Origin: Streptomyces spiralis
GTDB lineage: Bacteria; Actinomycetota; Actinomycetes; Streptomycetales; Streptomycetaceae
DNA length: 64,000 nucleotides
NCBI RefSeq assembly: GCF_014654675.1
Contig: NZ_BNBC01000017.1
Location: forward strand, 1-64,000
Reading direction: 5' to 3'
Part shown: piece by piece, positions 32,246 through 40,438 of the stretch
Numbering within the stretch: position 1 is the stretch's first letter
Layout: the number at the start of each line of letters is the position of its first letter
Program-made: the position numbers and the translations under genes
Notes under the pieces: model-generated
Database searches by the model: none
What the model was told of the DNA's origin: nothing
What the model saw: only the letters and a program-made list of their open reading frames with translations

Positions 32246-33430
32246 TCAGGGAAGGGCGGTTCCGGCGCCCTGCCCGAACATGGGCGCGTGGATGCCCAGA
32301 CGGTGCCGGGGCTCCCGGGGGGCCTCCGGGGCGCGGCACAGCGCGATGAGCGCGGCGTCGTCGTTGAGGCGTCCGCCGACATGGGCCAGAAGGTCGCGTC
32401 GGATGCGGTGCAGGAGTTCCTCGGGACTGCTGCCGCCCCACGGCGCGGCCCGCTCCGCGAGCGGGAAGAACTCGCCGACCGCGTTGCGGGCCTCGACGAC
32501 GCCGTCGGTGTAGAGCAGGAGCGTGTCCCCGGGTTCGAAGGAGAACACGTCCAGGGTGTAGTCCGTGGGGTGCAGTGCCTGCATCCCGAGCGGGGCCGCG
32601 GGGTGCACCGGGACCGTGTCGGCGCCGGCGGAACTCAGCAGCAGGGGCGGCGGGTGGCCGCAGCTGAGGACGCGCGTGGTGTTGTCGTCGTCCGAGATCT
32701 CCGCCAGCAGCACGGTGGCGAACCGCTCCCCGGGGTGCTCCGCGGGCGCGAGATGGGGAAGGTTGCGGGCCACGCTCTGCTCCAGGGCGACCGCCAGGTC
32801 GGGCAGGGTCGGGTGCTGGTGCGCGGCCTCGCGGAAAGCGCCGATGATGAGCGCGGCCTCTCCGATGGCGGACAGGCCCTTGCCGCGTACGTCGCCGATC
32901 ATGACCCGTACGCCCGCACCGGTGGCGGTCGCGGCGTACAGATCACCGCCGATCTGCGCCTCGTCCTCGGCGGCCAGGTACAGACAGGCGATCGTCAACG
33001 GGCCGATCCGCTCCGGCAGCGGCCACAGCAGGACGTGCTGCGCCGCCTCGGCGACGGCACGCACCCGCTCCAGCTGGCGCCGGCGGCGCTCGCGCATCAC
33101 GCAGTAGAAGACGGTCAGGGCCGACAGCACCGCCAGGGCGAGGATCTGCACCAGGACGTTGCGCTGGAACAACACGCCGAAGTGCCACCCGATGTACGCC
33201 TGCGCCCCGGCGGCCAGGAACCCGATCACGCCGGTCACCCAGGGACCGGCGAACGAGGCGGTGATCGCGGGCGCGATGACCAGCAGGGGGCCTAGATGGA
33301 TGTCGGCCGGCACCAGCTGGTCCACCACCGTGATCACGACGATCAGGGTGATCGGGATCAGCAGCAGCAATTTGCTCGACGGCCAGTGCCAAGGCTGCCG
33401 GATCACTGCCGGGCCTCGCTCGAACTTCAC
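32246..33430 (-). CDS. Membrane SpoIIE (PP2C) phosphatase
   Basis: Protein of 394 residues. Residues 15-110 contain about four membrane segments (SSKLLLLIPITLIVVITVV, LGPLLVIAPAITASFAG, WVTGVIGFLAAGAQAYIGW, VQILALAVLSALTVFYCV). Residues 125-370 are a PP2C/SpoIIE domain with IGGDLYAAT, IGDVRGKGLSAIGEA, LLLYTDGVVEARN and NDDAALIAL. The layout matches the phosphatase at 24758. The GTG start at 33430 has GGGAAAG very close. It lies 59 bases after the DMT transporter gene on the same strand and may be co-transcribed with it. Confidence 0.9.
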   Translation of the reverse strand: MKFERGPAVIRQPWHWPSSKLLLLIPITLIVVITVVDQLVPADIHLGPLLVIAPAITASFAGPWVTGVIGFLAAGAQAYIGWHFGVLFQRNVLVQILALAVLSALTVFYCVMRERRRRQLERVRAVAEAAQHVLLWPLPERIGPLTIACLYLAAEDEAQIGGDLYAATATGAGVRVMIGDVRGKGLSAIGEAALIIGAFREAAHQHPTLPDLAVALEQSVARNLPHLAPAEHPGERFATVLLAEISDDDNTTRVLSCGHPPPLLLSSAGADTVPVHPAAPLGMQALHPTDYTLDVFSFEPGDTLLLYTDGVVEARNAVGEFFPLAERAAPWGGSSPEELLHRIRRDLLAHVGGRLNDDAALIALCRAPEAPREPRHRLGIHAPMFGQGAGTALP

Positions 33431-33489
33431 ATCTTTCCCACTGCCCCTCTCCCCCCGGCCCTAACAGACGCCGCTCCCCGCCGCCGCGC

Positions 33490-34344
33490 CTACAGCGTCC
33501 CGGCCTCGGACCTGGTCAGCGCGAACACGCCCGTGACGATCAGCCCGATGCCCAGCAGCTGCGGCAGCACCCACCAGCCGGCCCGTACGTGCTCCTCGTA
33601 GACCAGCACGCCGAGCAGGAAACTCACCATGGCGTCGCCCAGGGTGAGGGCGGGCTGGGAGGCGATCAGCGGCCCGCCCTGCATGGCGTGCTCCATCAGG
33701 AGCATCGCGCAGACGCCGCTCGCACCGAAGGCGTACGTCTGCCAGGAGGTGAGGAACCCGGCGAGGCCGTCCTCGGTGAGGATGTGCACGGCCGTCTTCA
33801 TCAGGCCGGCCGTGAGCGCGAAGCAGATCGCCGTGGCCGTGCCGAGGCAGGCGGCACGGGCCCTGCCCGGCGGTCTGCGCAGTCCCACCGCGGTCAGCGC
33901 GGCGGCCCCGCCGGCACAGGCGGCCAGCACGGGAAGCCAGCGGTCGATGGACACATGGGTGCGGTTCCCGGAGGGCGCGGCGGCCAGCAGTGCCAGTCCC
34001 AGCCCGGCGACCACGGCGCACAGCCTCAGCAGCATCGCACCGGACGGCCGACGGCGCTGCCACAGCGACGCCAGCAGCAGCGTGAGGGGCAGCTCCAGTA
34101 CGAACAGCGGCTGGACCAGGGAGAGCGGGCCGGTGGCCAGCGCGGCCGCCTGCCACACACCGGCGGCGATCACGGTGAGCACCCCGGCGAGCCAGACGGG
34201 CCGGCGCAGCAGGTCGAGAATCAGCCCGGGGCGGAAGCCCTGGGACTGCGGCACGGTCAGCGCGGCCCTGCGCTGCAGCACGGTGGCGAGCGCGTTGCTG
34301 AGTGCGGCCAGCAGTGCGAACAGCGTCGGCAGGACGATTCCCAT
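33490..34344 (-). CDS. DMT superfamily (EamA-like) transporter
   Basis: Protein of 284 residues with nine or ten membrane segments, from MGIVLPTLFALLAALSNALATVLQRRAAL to LPQLLGIGLIVTGVFALTRSEAG. The two-fold repeat and the SLVQPLFVLELPLTLLLA and AMVSFLLGVLVYEEHV segments are typical of drug/metabolite exporters of the DMT class. The substrate is unknown. AGGAT lies 6 bases before the ATG at 34344. It is upstream of a membrane SpoIIE phosphatase on the same strand. Confidence 0.88.
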   Translation of the reverse strand: MGIVLPTLFALLAALSNALATVLQRRAALTVPQSQGFRPGLILDLLRRPVWLAGVLTVIAAGVWQAAALATGPLSLVQPLFVLELPLTLLLASLWQRRRPSGAMLLRLCAVVAGLGLALLAAAPSGNRTHVSIDRWLPVLAACAGGAAALTAVGLRRPPGRARAACLGTATAICFALTAGLMKTAVHILTEDGLAGFLTSWQTYAFGASGVCAMLLMEHAMQGGPLIASQPALTLGDAMVSFLLGVLVYEEHVRAGWWVLPQLLGIGLIVTGVFALTRSEAGTL

Positions 34345-34528
34345 GCGCTCATCCTTGGCCGAGCCGCCCGCCGGCCCCTGGGCGACACGACCGCCGTGTC
34401 CTGTCGCCGCACCGCCTGGACCCACCGTCGGACCCGCCGTGCGACGCTCCCGTCCCGCGTGGTCCGGGCCGCCCGCCGGTGGGACGCTGGGTGGAGAGGT
34501 GTCCGAGGAGGGGGAACCGGGAGGGCCG

Positions 34529-36007
34529 ATGGGACGGGACGTCCCGGCGCTGGTCTTCACCCGCGAGGACCGCCGCCGGTACCGGATCAAGATGCAGGAG
34601 TGCCTGGAGGCGCTGGCGCAGATGCTGCGCGCGTCACGGTTCGAGTCCGAACGGCCTCAGGTGGGACTGGAGATCGAGCTGAACCTGGGCGACGACGTGG
34701 CGGAACCGGCGATGCGCAACAGCGACGTGCTGGAGGCGATCGCGGACCCCGCCTGGTCCACCGAGCTGGGCAGGTTCAACCTCGAGATCAACATTCCGCC
34801 CCGCCGTCTGACGGCGGGCGGCCCCGACGCCTGGGAGGCAGAGATCCGCGCCGCGCTGAACCACGCGGAGCGGCGCGCGGCATCGGTCGGCGCGCACCTG
34901 ATCATGATCGGCATCCTGCCCACGCTGCGCCAGGAGGACGTCGGCGAGGCGGCGCTGTCGGAGAACCCGCGCTACCGGCTGCTCAACGACCAGGTCTTCG
35001 CCGCGCGGGGCGAGGACCTGCGCATCGACGTGGACGGCGTCGACCGGCTGCGGACCTACGCGGACACGATCACCCCGGAGGCCGCGTGCACCAGCACCCA
35101 GTTTCACCTCCAGGTGTCCCCGGAGGAGTTCGCCGGGTACTGGAACGCGGCGCAGGCCATCGCCGGGATCCAGGTCGCGCTGGCGGCCAACTCCCCGTTC
35201 CTGTTCGGCAAGGAACTGTGGCACGAGACCCGCATCCCGCTGTTCGAGCAGGCCACCGACACCCGGCCGCAGGAGATCAAGGTGCAGGGCGTGCGGCCGC
35301 GGGTGTGGTTCGGGGAACGGTGGATCAACAGTGTCTTCGACCTGTTCGAGGAGAACCTGCGCTACTTCCCCGCGCTGCTGCCCCTGTGCGACGAGCAGGA
35401 AGCGCTGGAGACGCTGGACCGCGGCGACGTCCCCGAGCTGGCCGAACTGACCCTCCACAACGGCACCATCTACCGCTGGAACCGCCCGGTCTACGCCATC
35501 GCCCACGACAAGCCGCACCTGAGGGTGGAGAACCGGGTGCTGCCCGCCGGCCCGACCGTCGCCGACACCCTCGCCAACGGCGCCTTCTACTACGGGCTCA
35601 CCCGCGCCCTGGTGGAGGAGGAGCGGCCGGTGTGGTCGCGGATGTCCTTCTCCGCCGCCGAGGACAACCTGCACACGGCGGCACGGCACGGCATCGAGGC
35701 ACGGCTGTACTGGCCGGGGATGGGCGAGGTGCCGGTGCCCGAACTCGTGCTGCGGCGCCTGCTGCCGCTGGCGCACCGCGGACTGGAGCGCTCGGGCATG
35801 GACGAGGCGTGGCGTGAGCCGCTGCTCGGGATCATCGAGCAGCGGTGCGTCGCCGGCCGCAACGGGGCGATGTGGCAGAAGGAGATGTTCCACCACATCG
35901 ACGCCACCTCCCGGGCGAGTCGGCACGAGGCCCTGCGGCGGATGACGCAGGTGTACGTCGAGTACATGCACCTCAACGCCCCCGTCCACACCTGGCCGGT
36001 CGACTGA
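34529..36007 (+). CDS. Glutamate-cysteine ligase (GCS2)-family protein
   Basis: Protein of 492 residues. It shows the ATP-grasp-like GCS2 pattern: VGLEIELNLGD near residue 48, FNLEINIPPRRL, CTSTQFHLQV, QVALAANSPFLFGK, YWPGMGEVPVPELV. True gamma-glutamylcysteine synthetase makes the first step of glutathione, but actinomycetes normally use mycothiol, so this paralogue probably ligates glutamate to another amine or has a different role. GGGAGGG lies just before the ATG at 34529. It is divergent from the DMT transporter; the next gene on the strand is an MFS transporter 69 bases later, which could export a product. That link is inference. Confidence 0.88.
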   Translation: MGRDVPALVFTREDRRRYRIKMQECLEALAQMLRASRFESERPQVGLEIELNLGDDVAEPAMRNSDVLEAIADPAWSTELGRFNLEINIPPRRLTAGGPDAWEAEIRAALNHAERRAASVGAHLIMIGILPTLRQEDVGEAALSENPRYRLLNDQVFAARGEDLRIDVDGVDRLRTYADTITPEAACTSTQFHLQVSPEEFAGYWNAAQAIAGIQVALAANSPFLFGKELWHETRIPLFEQATDTRPQEIKVQGVRPRVWFGERWINSVFDLFEENLRYFPALLPLCDEQEALETLDRGDVPELAELTLHNGTIYRWNRPVYAIAHDKPHLRVENRVLPAGPTVADTLANGAFYYGLTRALVEEERPVWSRMSFSAAEDNLHTAARHGIEARLYWPGMGEVPVPELVLRRLLPLAHRGLERSGMDEAWREPLLGIIEQRCVAGRNGAMWQKEMFHHIDATSRASRHEALRRMTQVYVEYMHLNAPVHTWPVD

Positions 36008-36076
36008 CGGCCGCGCCCCGGAGGAGAGATCGTCCCGCTGTCCCGTGATCCGTCACGGGCGAATAGCATCTGCGGG

Positions 36077-37291
36077 ATGTCGAACGGAGCAGGCGCCGGC
36101 CGCGCCCACCAGGAGTGTGTGCGTTCACCCGTGTGGCGGGCGCCGGGGATGGGGCCGCTGCTCGGTTCGGCGGCGCTGGGCTTCGCCGGCCTGTCGTTGC
36201 TGCTGCCGGTCGCGCCCCTGTGGACGCAGTGCGGCGGTGCGGACGAACTGGGCGCGGGGCTGGTCAACACGGTGCTGATGCTCTTCACCGTGGTCGCCCA
36301 GCTGCTGGTCGCACGCCTGCTCCGGCGTCTCGGCTGGGCCTGGACGCTCGCCCTCGGGGCGTGTCTGCTGGGACTGCCCGCCCTCGGGCACTTCCTCAGC
36401 GACCGGGTGGGCGTGGTCGTCGCCCTCGCGGCGGTGCGGGGGCTCGGGTTCGGGATCCTCACGGTGTGCGGCGCGACCGGAGTGGCGGCGCTCGTCGAGC
36501 CCGAGCGCCGCGGCCGCGCGGTCGGCGCCTACGGGCTCGCCGTGGCGGTCCCGCAGTGCCTGCTGGTCCCGATCGCGCCCTGGCTCGCCGAACGCGTCGG
36601 CTTCGGGCTGGTGTTCGCGTGCGCCGCCGTGCCGTTGCTCGCGGTGCCGCTGGCGCCACGGGTGGCCCACGCGCTGCGCGGCGCCGAGGACCCCGGTGCG
36701 GCACCGGCCGAAGGGCGGGATGCCGGCCGGCTCCGCCGTGTCCTGGTCGGGCCGATCGCGGCGCTGCTCGCCATCACCGCGGCCGGCGGCGCCATCCTCA
36801 CCTTCACGCCGAGCCTGCTGTCCGACGCGACCGCCGTCTACGTGGCGCTCCTGGCGTTCACGGCGACGGCGGCCCTGTGCCGGTGGAGGTTCGGACACGT
36901 CGCGGACCGCAAGGGGGCGGCCCCGGCGATCGCGCCGCTGCTGCTGGCCGGCGCGGCCGGGCTCGCCGTCATCGGTGCGGGCACGGCGCGCGGCCTGGGC
37001 GCGGGCGGGCCGGTCCTGGTCGTGGCGGGCATGCTCGTCGTGGGGGTCGCCTACGGGGGCCTGCAGAACCTGACACTGGTTCACGCCTTCGCCGCGGCGG
37101 GCGAACCGGCGCGTTCCTCGGTCAGCGTCGCCTGGAACATCGGTTTCGACGCGGGGACGGGGCTCGGAGCCCTCGCGGCCGGAGCACTCGCCACCGCGAG
37201 TTCCTACACGGTCGCCTACGCGGTCCTCGCCGCCACCACCGCGTTCGTGGGCGTCTGCTGGGCCGGCGCGCGGTGGGGCAACGAGCCGTAG
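36077..37291 (+). CDS. MFS transporter
   Basis: Protein of 404 residues with about twelve membrane segments, for example LGSAALGFAGLSLLLPVAPLW, TVLMLFTVVAQLLVARLL and LVVAGMLVVGVAYGGLQNL. The conserved loop between segments 2 and 3 is LLRRLGWAWTLALGACLL, and the second half has RWRFGHVADRKGAAPAI. It is a proton-driven exporter of unknown substrate. The stop codon (TAG at 37289-37291) is formed at the edge of a 162-base inverted-repeat element, so the C terminus may have been altered by insertion. Confidence 0.88.
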   Translation: MSNGAGAGRAHQECVRSPVWRAPGMGPLLGSAALGFAGLSLLLPVAPLWTQCGGADELGAGLVNTVLMLFTVVAQLLVARLLRRLGWAWTLALGACLLGLPALGHFLSDRVGVVVALAAVRGLGFGILTVCGATGVAALVEPERRGRAVGAYGLAVAVPQCLLVPIAPWLAERVGFGLVFACAAVPLLAVPLAPRVAHALRGAEDPGAAPAEGRDAGRLRRVLVGPIAALLAITAAGGAILTFTPSLLSDATAVYVALLAFTATAALCRWRFGHVADRKGAAPAIAPLLLAGAAGLAVIGAGTARGLGAGGPVLVVAGMLVVGVAYGGLQNLTLVHAFAAAGEPARSSVSVAWNIGFDAGTGLGALAAGALATASSYTVAYAVLAATTAFVGVCWAGARWGNEP

Positions 37292-37451
37292 GGGGTGTCT
37301 CGTCGATCAGGCCGGATCAGGGAGCGGCGGCTGGTGCCGTACATCGCAAGGCGGAGGAGGGAGTCGATGCGGAGCATCGGCGACCGACGACAACGCCGCG
37401 AGGTGCGGTGCCAGGCGCCGCGAGCCCGGCATGATCGACGAGACACCCCCT
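37290..37451. mobile_element. Miniature inverted-repeat element (MITE-like), 162 bp
   Basis: Perfect 20-base terminal inverted repeats bound the element: left AGGGGGTGTCTCGTCGATCA (37290-37309) and right TGATCGACGAGACACCCCCT (37432-37451). The interior has no reading frame for a transposase and carries a small GATGC/GCATC hairpin. The element lies between the MFS gene and the convergent WGR gene. Single T bases flank both ends, so a target duplication is not clear. It resembles non-autonomous elements moved by a transposase encoded elsewhere. Confidence 0.8.
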
Positions 37452-37470
37452 TAGGTCCTGTCGTCTCGCA

Positions 37471-38922
37471 TCACAGCAGCCGCCGGATGTCACCGCGCAC
37501 CCGGTAGAAACCGCCCGCCGCCGGATGCAGGGCGTCCACGACGTAGCGCGCGCCGGGTTCGCGTATGGCGCGCGGGAACTGGACGTTCCAGGAGGCGTCG
37601 TAGCCGCCGGACACCACGTGCACGCGCAGGCGGCCGCCCTGCTGGACGCATTCGACGACGATCGCCCCGGCGGGAGCGTGGGCGACGGTGGCCACCGCGG
37701 CCGCGGCCGTCGCCGGTGCGTAGGTCGGCAGGGCCGCGGCGAGCTTCACGTCCCGTGCCACCGGCACGGTGCCCTGCTGGGCGGCGGAGACGGCGGCCTC
37801 GCTCGCGTCGACGCACACCAGCGAGCCGTCCGTGGTGACCAGGTACAGACGCTCGTCGTGGTACTGCATCGACAGCGCCGAGCCGCCGCCCGTGGCGAGC
37901 TTCCACAGGCGCGTGCCGTCCCGGTCGAAGCAGTAGACGGAGGACGCCGCGTCACCGGCGAAGACGAACCGGCCGCCGGGTGAGGTGGCGCACGAGTACA
38001 CCGCGCCGTCACAGGCGTAGGTGGCCTGGATCGCGCCGGTCGACTTCGACAGCCGCTGGACCACGCGGTGCGCGGTCCCCGCGTACAGGGTGTCGTCCTC
38101 CTGCCAGCCGAACAGGACGCCGCCCCGGGTGGGGGTGTGCCACAACTCGCCGGTCCCGTCGGGTGCGTAGGCCGTCACGCCCCGGTGGTGGCCGTGGTAG
38201 ACGGCGCGGTCGTCGGCGCGGACCATCCAGGCGTGCTCGCCCTGGCTGCGGCGGGACCACTGGTGCTCGTCCTCGTGGTCGATGACGGTGAGCCGGCCGT
38301 CGCGGTCGGAGACGTCCAGGATGCCCTCGTGGATGTCCAGCCAGAAGATGTCGACGTCCGCGGCGATGTCGTACGCCGCGAACGGCAGCTTGGAGGACAG
38401 GTCGTAGACCTTGCCGTCGTCGCAGCCCGCGTAGATCCAGAAGTCGTCCGCGACCAGGCACTTCACGCCGTCCGGCAGGCTGAAGCGGGCGAGGGCGCCG
38501 CCGTCGTGGTCCAGGGTGTAGACGTCGCCCGACTGGTTGCCGACCCAGCAGTGCTCGTCGTCGACGTGGATGCCGAACGCCGCGGAGCCGGTGCGGAACC
38601 GCCACAGCACGGGTGCCACGGCGCGCGCGGTGGACGGGGCGGAGGCGACCTGACGACGCGTCACAGCACGCGGGGCGCGCTGCCCGGGAACGGCCGGGGC
38701 GTATCCCTTGCGGACCTTCTCCCCGACCTTCTTCGCCGCGGCCGTCCGCGCCTTCTCCGCCGTGGGGAACGTCGTCGTCTGCGTCTGCCCGGCGGCGCCT
38801 ATCCGCCCGTAGCGCACCGTCACCACCTGGCCGTCGACGGCCACTTCGTAGAACTTGTGCGCGCCGCCGCCTTCCTGCGACAACTCCAGATACGTCGTCG
38901 ACACGGTGGACCCGGTGGACAT
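37471..38922 (-). CDS. WGR-domain protein with beta-propeller repeats
   Basis: Protein of 483 residues. Residues 8-80 form a WGR domain (STTYLELSQEGGGAHKFYEV, VVTVRYGRIGAAGQTQTTTF), best known from PARPs and the MolR protein, where it contacts nucleic acid. Residues 100-400 are a WD40/PQQ-like beta-propeller with repeated blades (HCWVGNQSGDVYTLDHDGGA, FWIYAGCDDGKVYDLSSK, RFVFAGDAASSVYCFDRDGT, RLYLVTTDGSLVCVDASEAA). The C-terminal 80 residues look like a small beta domain. There is no catalytic domain and no signal peptide. GGGAAGGGG lies 6 bases before the ATG at 38922. The function is unknown. Confidence 0.88.
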   Translation of the reverse strand: MSTGSTVSTTYLELSQEGGGAHKFYEVAVDGQVVTVRYGRIGAAGQTQTTTFPTAEKARTAAAKKVGEKVRKGYAPAVPGQRAPRAVTRRQVASAPSTARAVAPVLWRFRTGSAAFGIHVDDEHCWVGNQSGDVYTLDHDGGALARFSLPDGVKCLVADDFWIYAGCDDGKVYDLSSKLPFAAYDIAADVDIFWLDIHEGILDVSDRDGRLTVIDHEDEHQWSRRSQGEHAWMVRADDRAVYHGHHRGVTAYAPDGTGELWHTPTRGGVLFGWQEDDTLYAGTAHRVVQRLSKSTGAIQATYACDGAVYSCATSPGGRFVFAGDAASSVYCFDRDGTRLWKLATGGGSALSMQYHDERLYLVTTDGSLVCVDASEAAVSAAQQGTVPVARDVKLAAALPTYAPATAAAAVATVAHAPAGAIVVECVQQGGRLRVHVVSGGYDASWNVQFPRAIREPGARYVVDALHPAAGGFYRVRGDIRRLL

Positions 38923-39037
38923 GGCAGACCCCTTCCCATGACGGATCCGCCGTCGCTCCGGCGGATCCCAGTGATCGAACGATAGGAGGTGCCACTGACA
39001 ATGGAGTGATCGGCGAAACCGAGACGAGGGGGACGAC

Positions 39038-39574
39038 ATGCTCTTTGCCGACGGCCCGAGTGTGCGCTGCGACGTGCACGTGGAGGCGCCCGTGGAACGG
39101 GTCTGGGAACTGGTGACCGACATCGCTCTGCCCGCCGGGTTCAGCCCGGAACTGCTGCGCGTCGCCTGGCTGGACGGCGCGGACCGTCCCGTGCCGGGTG
39201 CACGCTTCGAGGGCTACAACCACCACGCCGTGCTCGGTGAGTGGCGGACCGTCTCCCATGTGGTCGAGCTCGACGAACCGCGGGTGTTCGCCTGGGCCGT
39301 CACCGACGCGGACGGCCGCTACGGGGAGGCGACCCTGGATCCGGCGAAACCCATGGCGTCCTGGCGCTACGAACTTCAGGCCGAGGGCAGCGGTACGCGG
39401 CTGCGCCAGACGGCCCTCGTCGGGCCGGGCCGCAGCGGGGTCACTCTCGCCCTCGAACGCTGGCCGGACCGGGAGGAGGAGATCATCGCCCTCCGGCTGA
39501 AGGAACTGCGCGCCGGTATGGAGGCCACCCTGCACGGCGTCAAGTCGCTCGCCGAGGAAGGGAAACGGCGCTGA
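39038..39574 (+). CDS. SRPBCC (polyketide cyclase-like) family protein
   Basis: Protein of 178 residues with the START-like fold: VRCDVHVEAPVERVWELVTDIALPAGFSPEL, GARFEGYNHHAVLGEWRTVSHVVELDEPRVFAWAV, TRLRQTALVGPG and a long C-terminal helix EEEIIALRLKELRAGMEATLHGV. It should bind a hydrophobic ligand. GAGGGGG lies before the ATG at 39038. It is divergent from the WGR gene (115 bases between starts) and is followed by a terminator hairpin. Confidence 0.9.
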   Translation: MLFADGPSVRCDVHVEAPVERVWELVTDIALPAGFSPELLRVAWLDGADRPVPGARFEGYNHHAVLGEWRTVSHVVELDEPRVFAWAVTDADGRYGEATLDPAKPMASWRYELQAEGSGTRLRQTALVGPGRSGVTLALERWPDREEEIIALRLKELRAGMEATLHGVKSLAEEGKRR

Positions 39575-39591
39575 CGCGGAGGGCGCGCAGC

Positions 39592-39613
39592 GCACCGGCC
39601 GGGCGGCCGGTGC
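39592..39613. terminator. Terminator hairpin
   Basis: GCACCGGCC and GGCCGGTGC form a perfect 9-base-pair stem with the 4-base loop GGGC, 17 bases after the SRPBCC stop codon and before the 3' end of the convergent monooxygenase remnant. Confidence 0.75.
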
Positions 39614-39646
39614 ACCGAGCACCGCGTGCTCCCTGCGGCCTGCCCT

Positions 39647-40280
39647 TCAGTCGAAGACGCGTGCCAGGGCGTCCAGCACCTCCAGCCGGCCCGCCGGAGT
39701 GCTCCGGGCGGCGAGGTGGCCGTCCGGGCGGATCAGCAGCGCGGCGGCCGACTCGGCGCCGTAGGCGTCGCGGAACTCCCCCGAGCCGTCGTGGACGAAG
39801 GGCAGCAGCAGCCGTGGCGCCTCGACGTCCGGTGCGAGCACCGCGTAGCAGGTCAGCGCGGACCGGGCCGTGTTGCGTGCCAGGTCGGCGAGCTCGTCGA
39901 AGGCCGCGGCCTGATCGCCGGTGGCGGCGTAGAGCAGGAGCACGTGGTCACGCTCGCGAAGCAGGTCGTACAGGCGCAGCGGATGGGCGACGAGCGGGTC
40001 GCGCAGGCCGCCGCAGTCGGGAGCCCGGTCGCCCGCGACCGCTCTCCTCGCCTCGCCGGCCGGCTCGACGACGGGACTTCCCCGGTAGGAGACGAGCACT
40101 TGGGCCTCGCGCAGCAGCACGGTCCGCGCGCCTCGGCTGTACGCCCGCCGCCCTGGCGTAGGGCAGACGTTCCGTCAGGCGGTCGACGAGCCGGCACCGC
40201 ACGCCCCGTCGTCGCAGCTCCAGCGCCGCGGTCAGACCCACCGGGCCGGCACCGGCGATCAGGACTTGGGTCTGGCTCAT
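39647..40280 (-). pseudogene. FAD-dependent aromatic monooxygenase with a large internal deletion
   Basis: From ATG 40280 the frame gives the N-terminal FAD-binding motif (MSQTQVLIAGAGPVGLTAAL, ELRRRGVRCRLVDRL, TERLPYARAAGVQPR). At about 40136 the frame changes, and the C-terminal thioredoxin-like domain of the same family follows (REAQVLVSYRGSPVVE, GDRAPDCGGLRD, HPLRLYDLLRERDHVLLLYA) to the stop at 39647. Full-length PheA/TfdB-type monooxygenases have close to 500 residues; here only about 210 codons remain, so about 280 codons of the catalytic middle are missing. The C-terminal half remains an open frame from 40120 to 39647. It is almost certainly non-functional as a hydroxylase. Confidence 0.82.
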
Positions 40281-40438
40281 GGGCGACTCCCGACACACGA
40301 CCCGAGCGCGCCCTGCCCGTGAAGGTACCGCCGATCGCCCGCGCGGCCGGATCCGTTCCTCACCATGGTCGCGCGCGGCCCGGCCCCCCGCCACCGGGCC
40401 CCGGACCGCGCGGTGCGTGCCGACCGGTGCCGGCCCGT

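Noticed and set aside
37490..37906. Possible transposase fragment next to the MITE-like element
   Set aside because: The frames there are shadows of the WGR protein gene; no DDE or other transposase motif is visible.
39647..40120. Separate small gene for a 157-residue protein
   Set aside because: Its sequence is the C-terminal domain of a flavin monooxygenase whose N terminus lies just upstream in another frame, so it is treated as part of a pseudogene.
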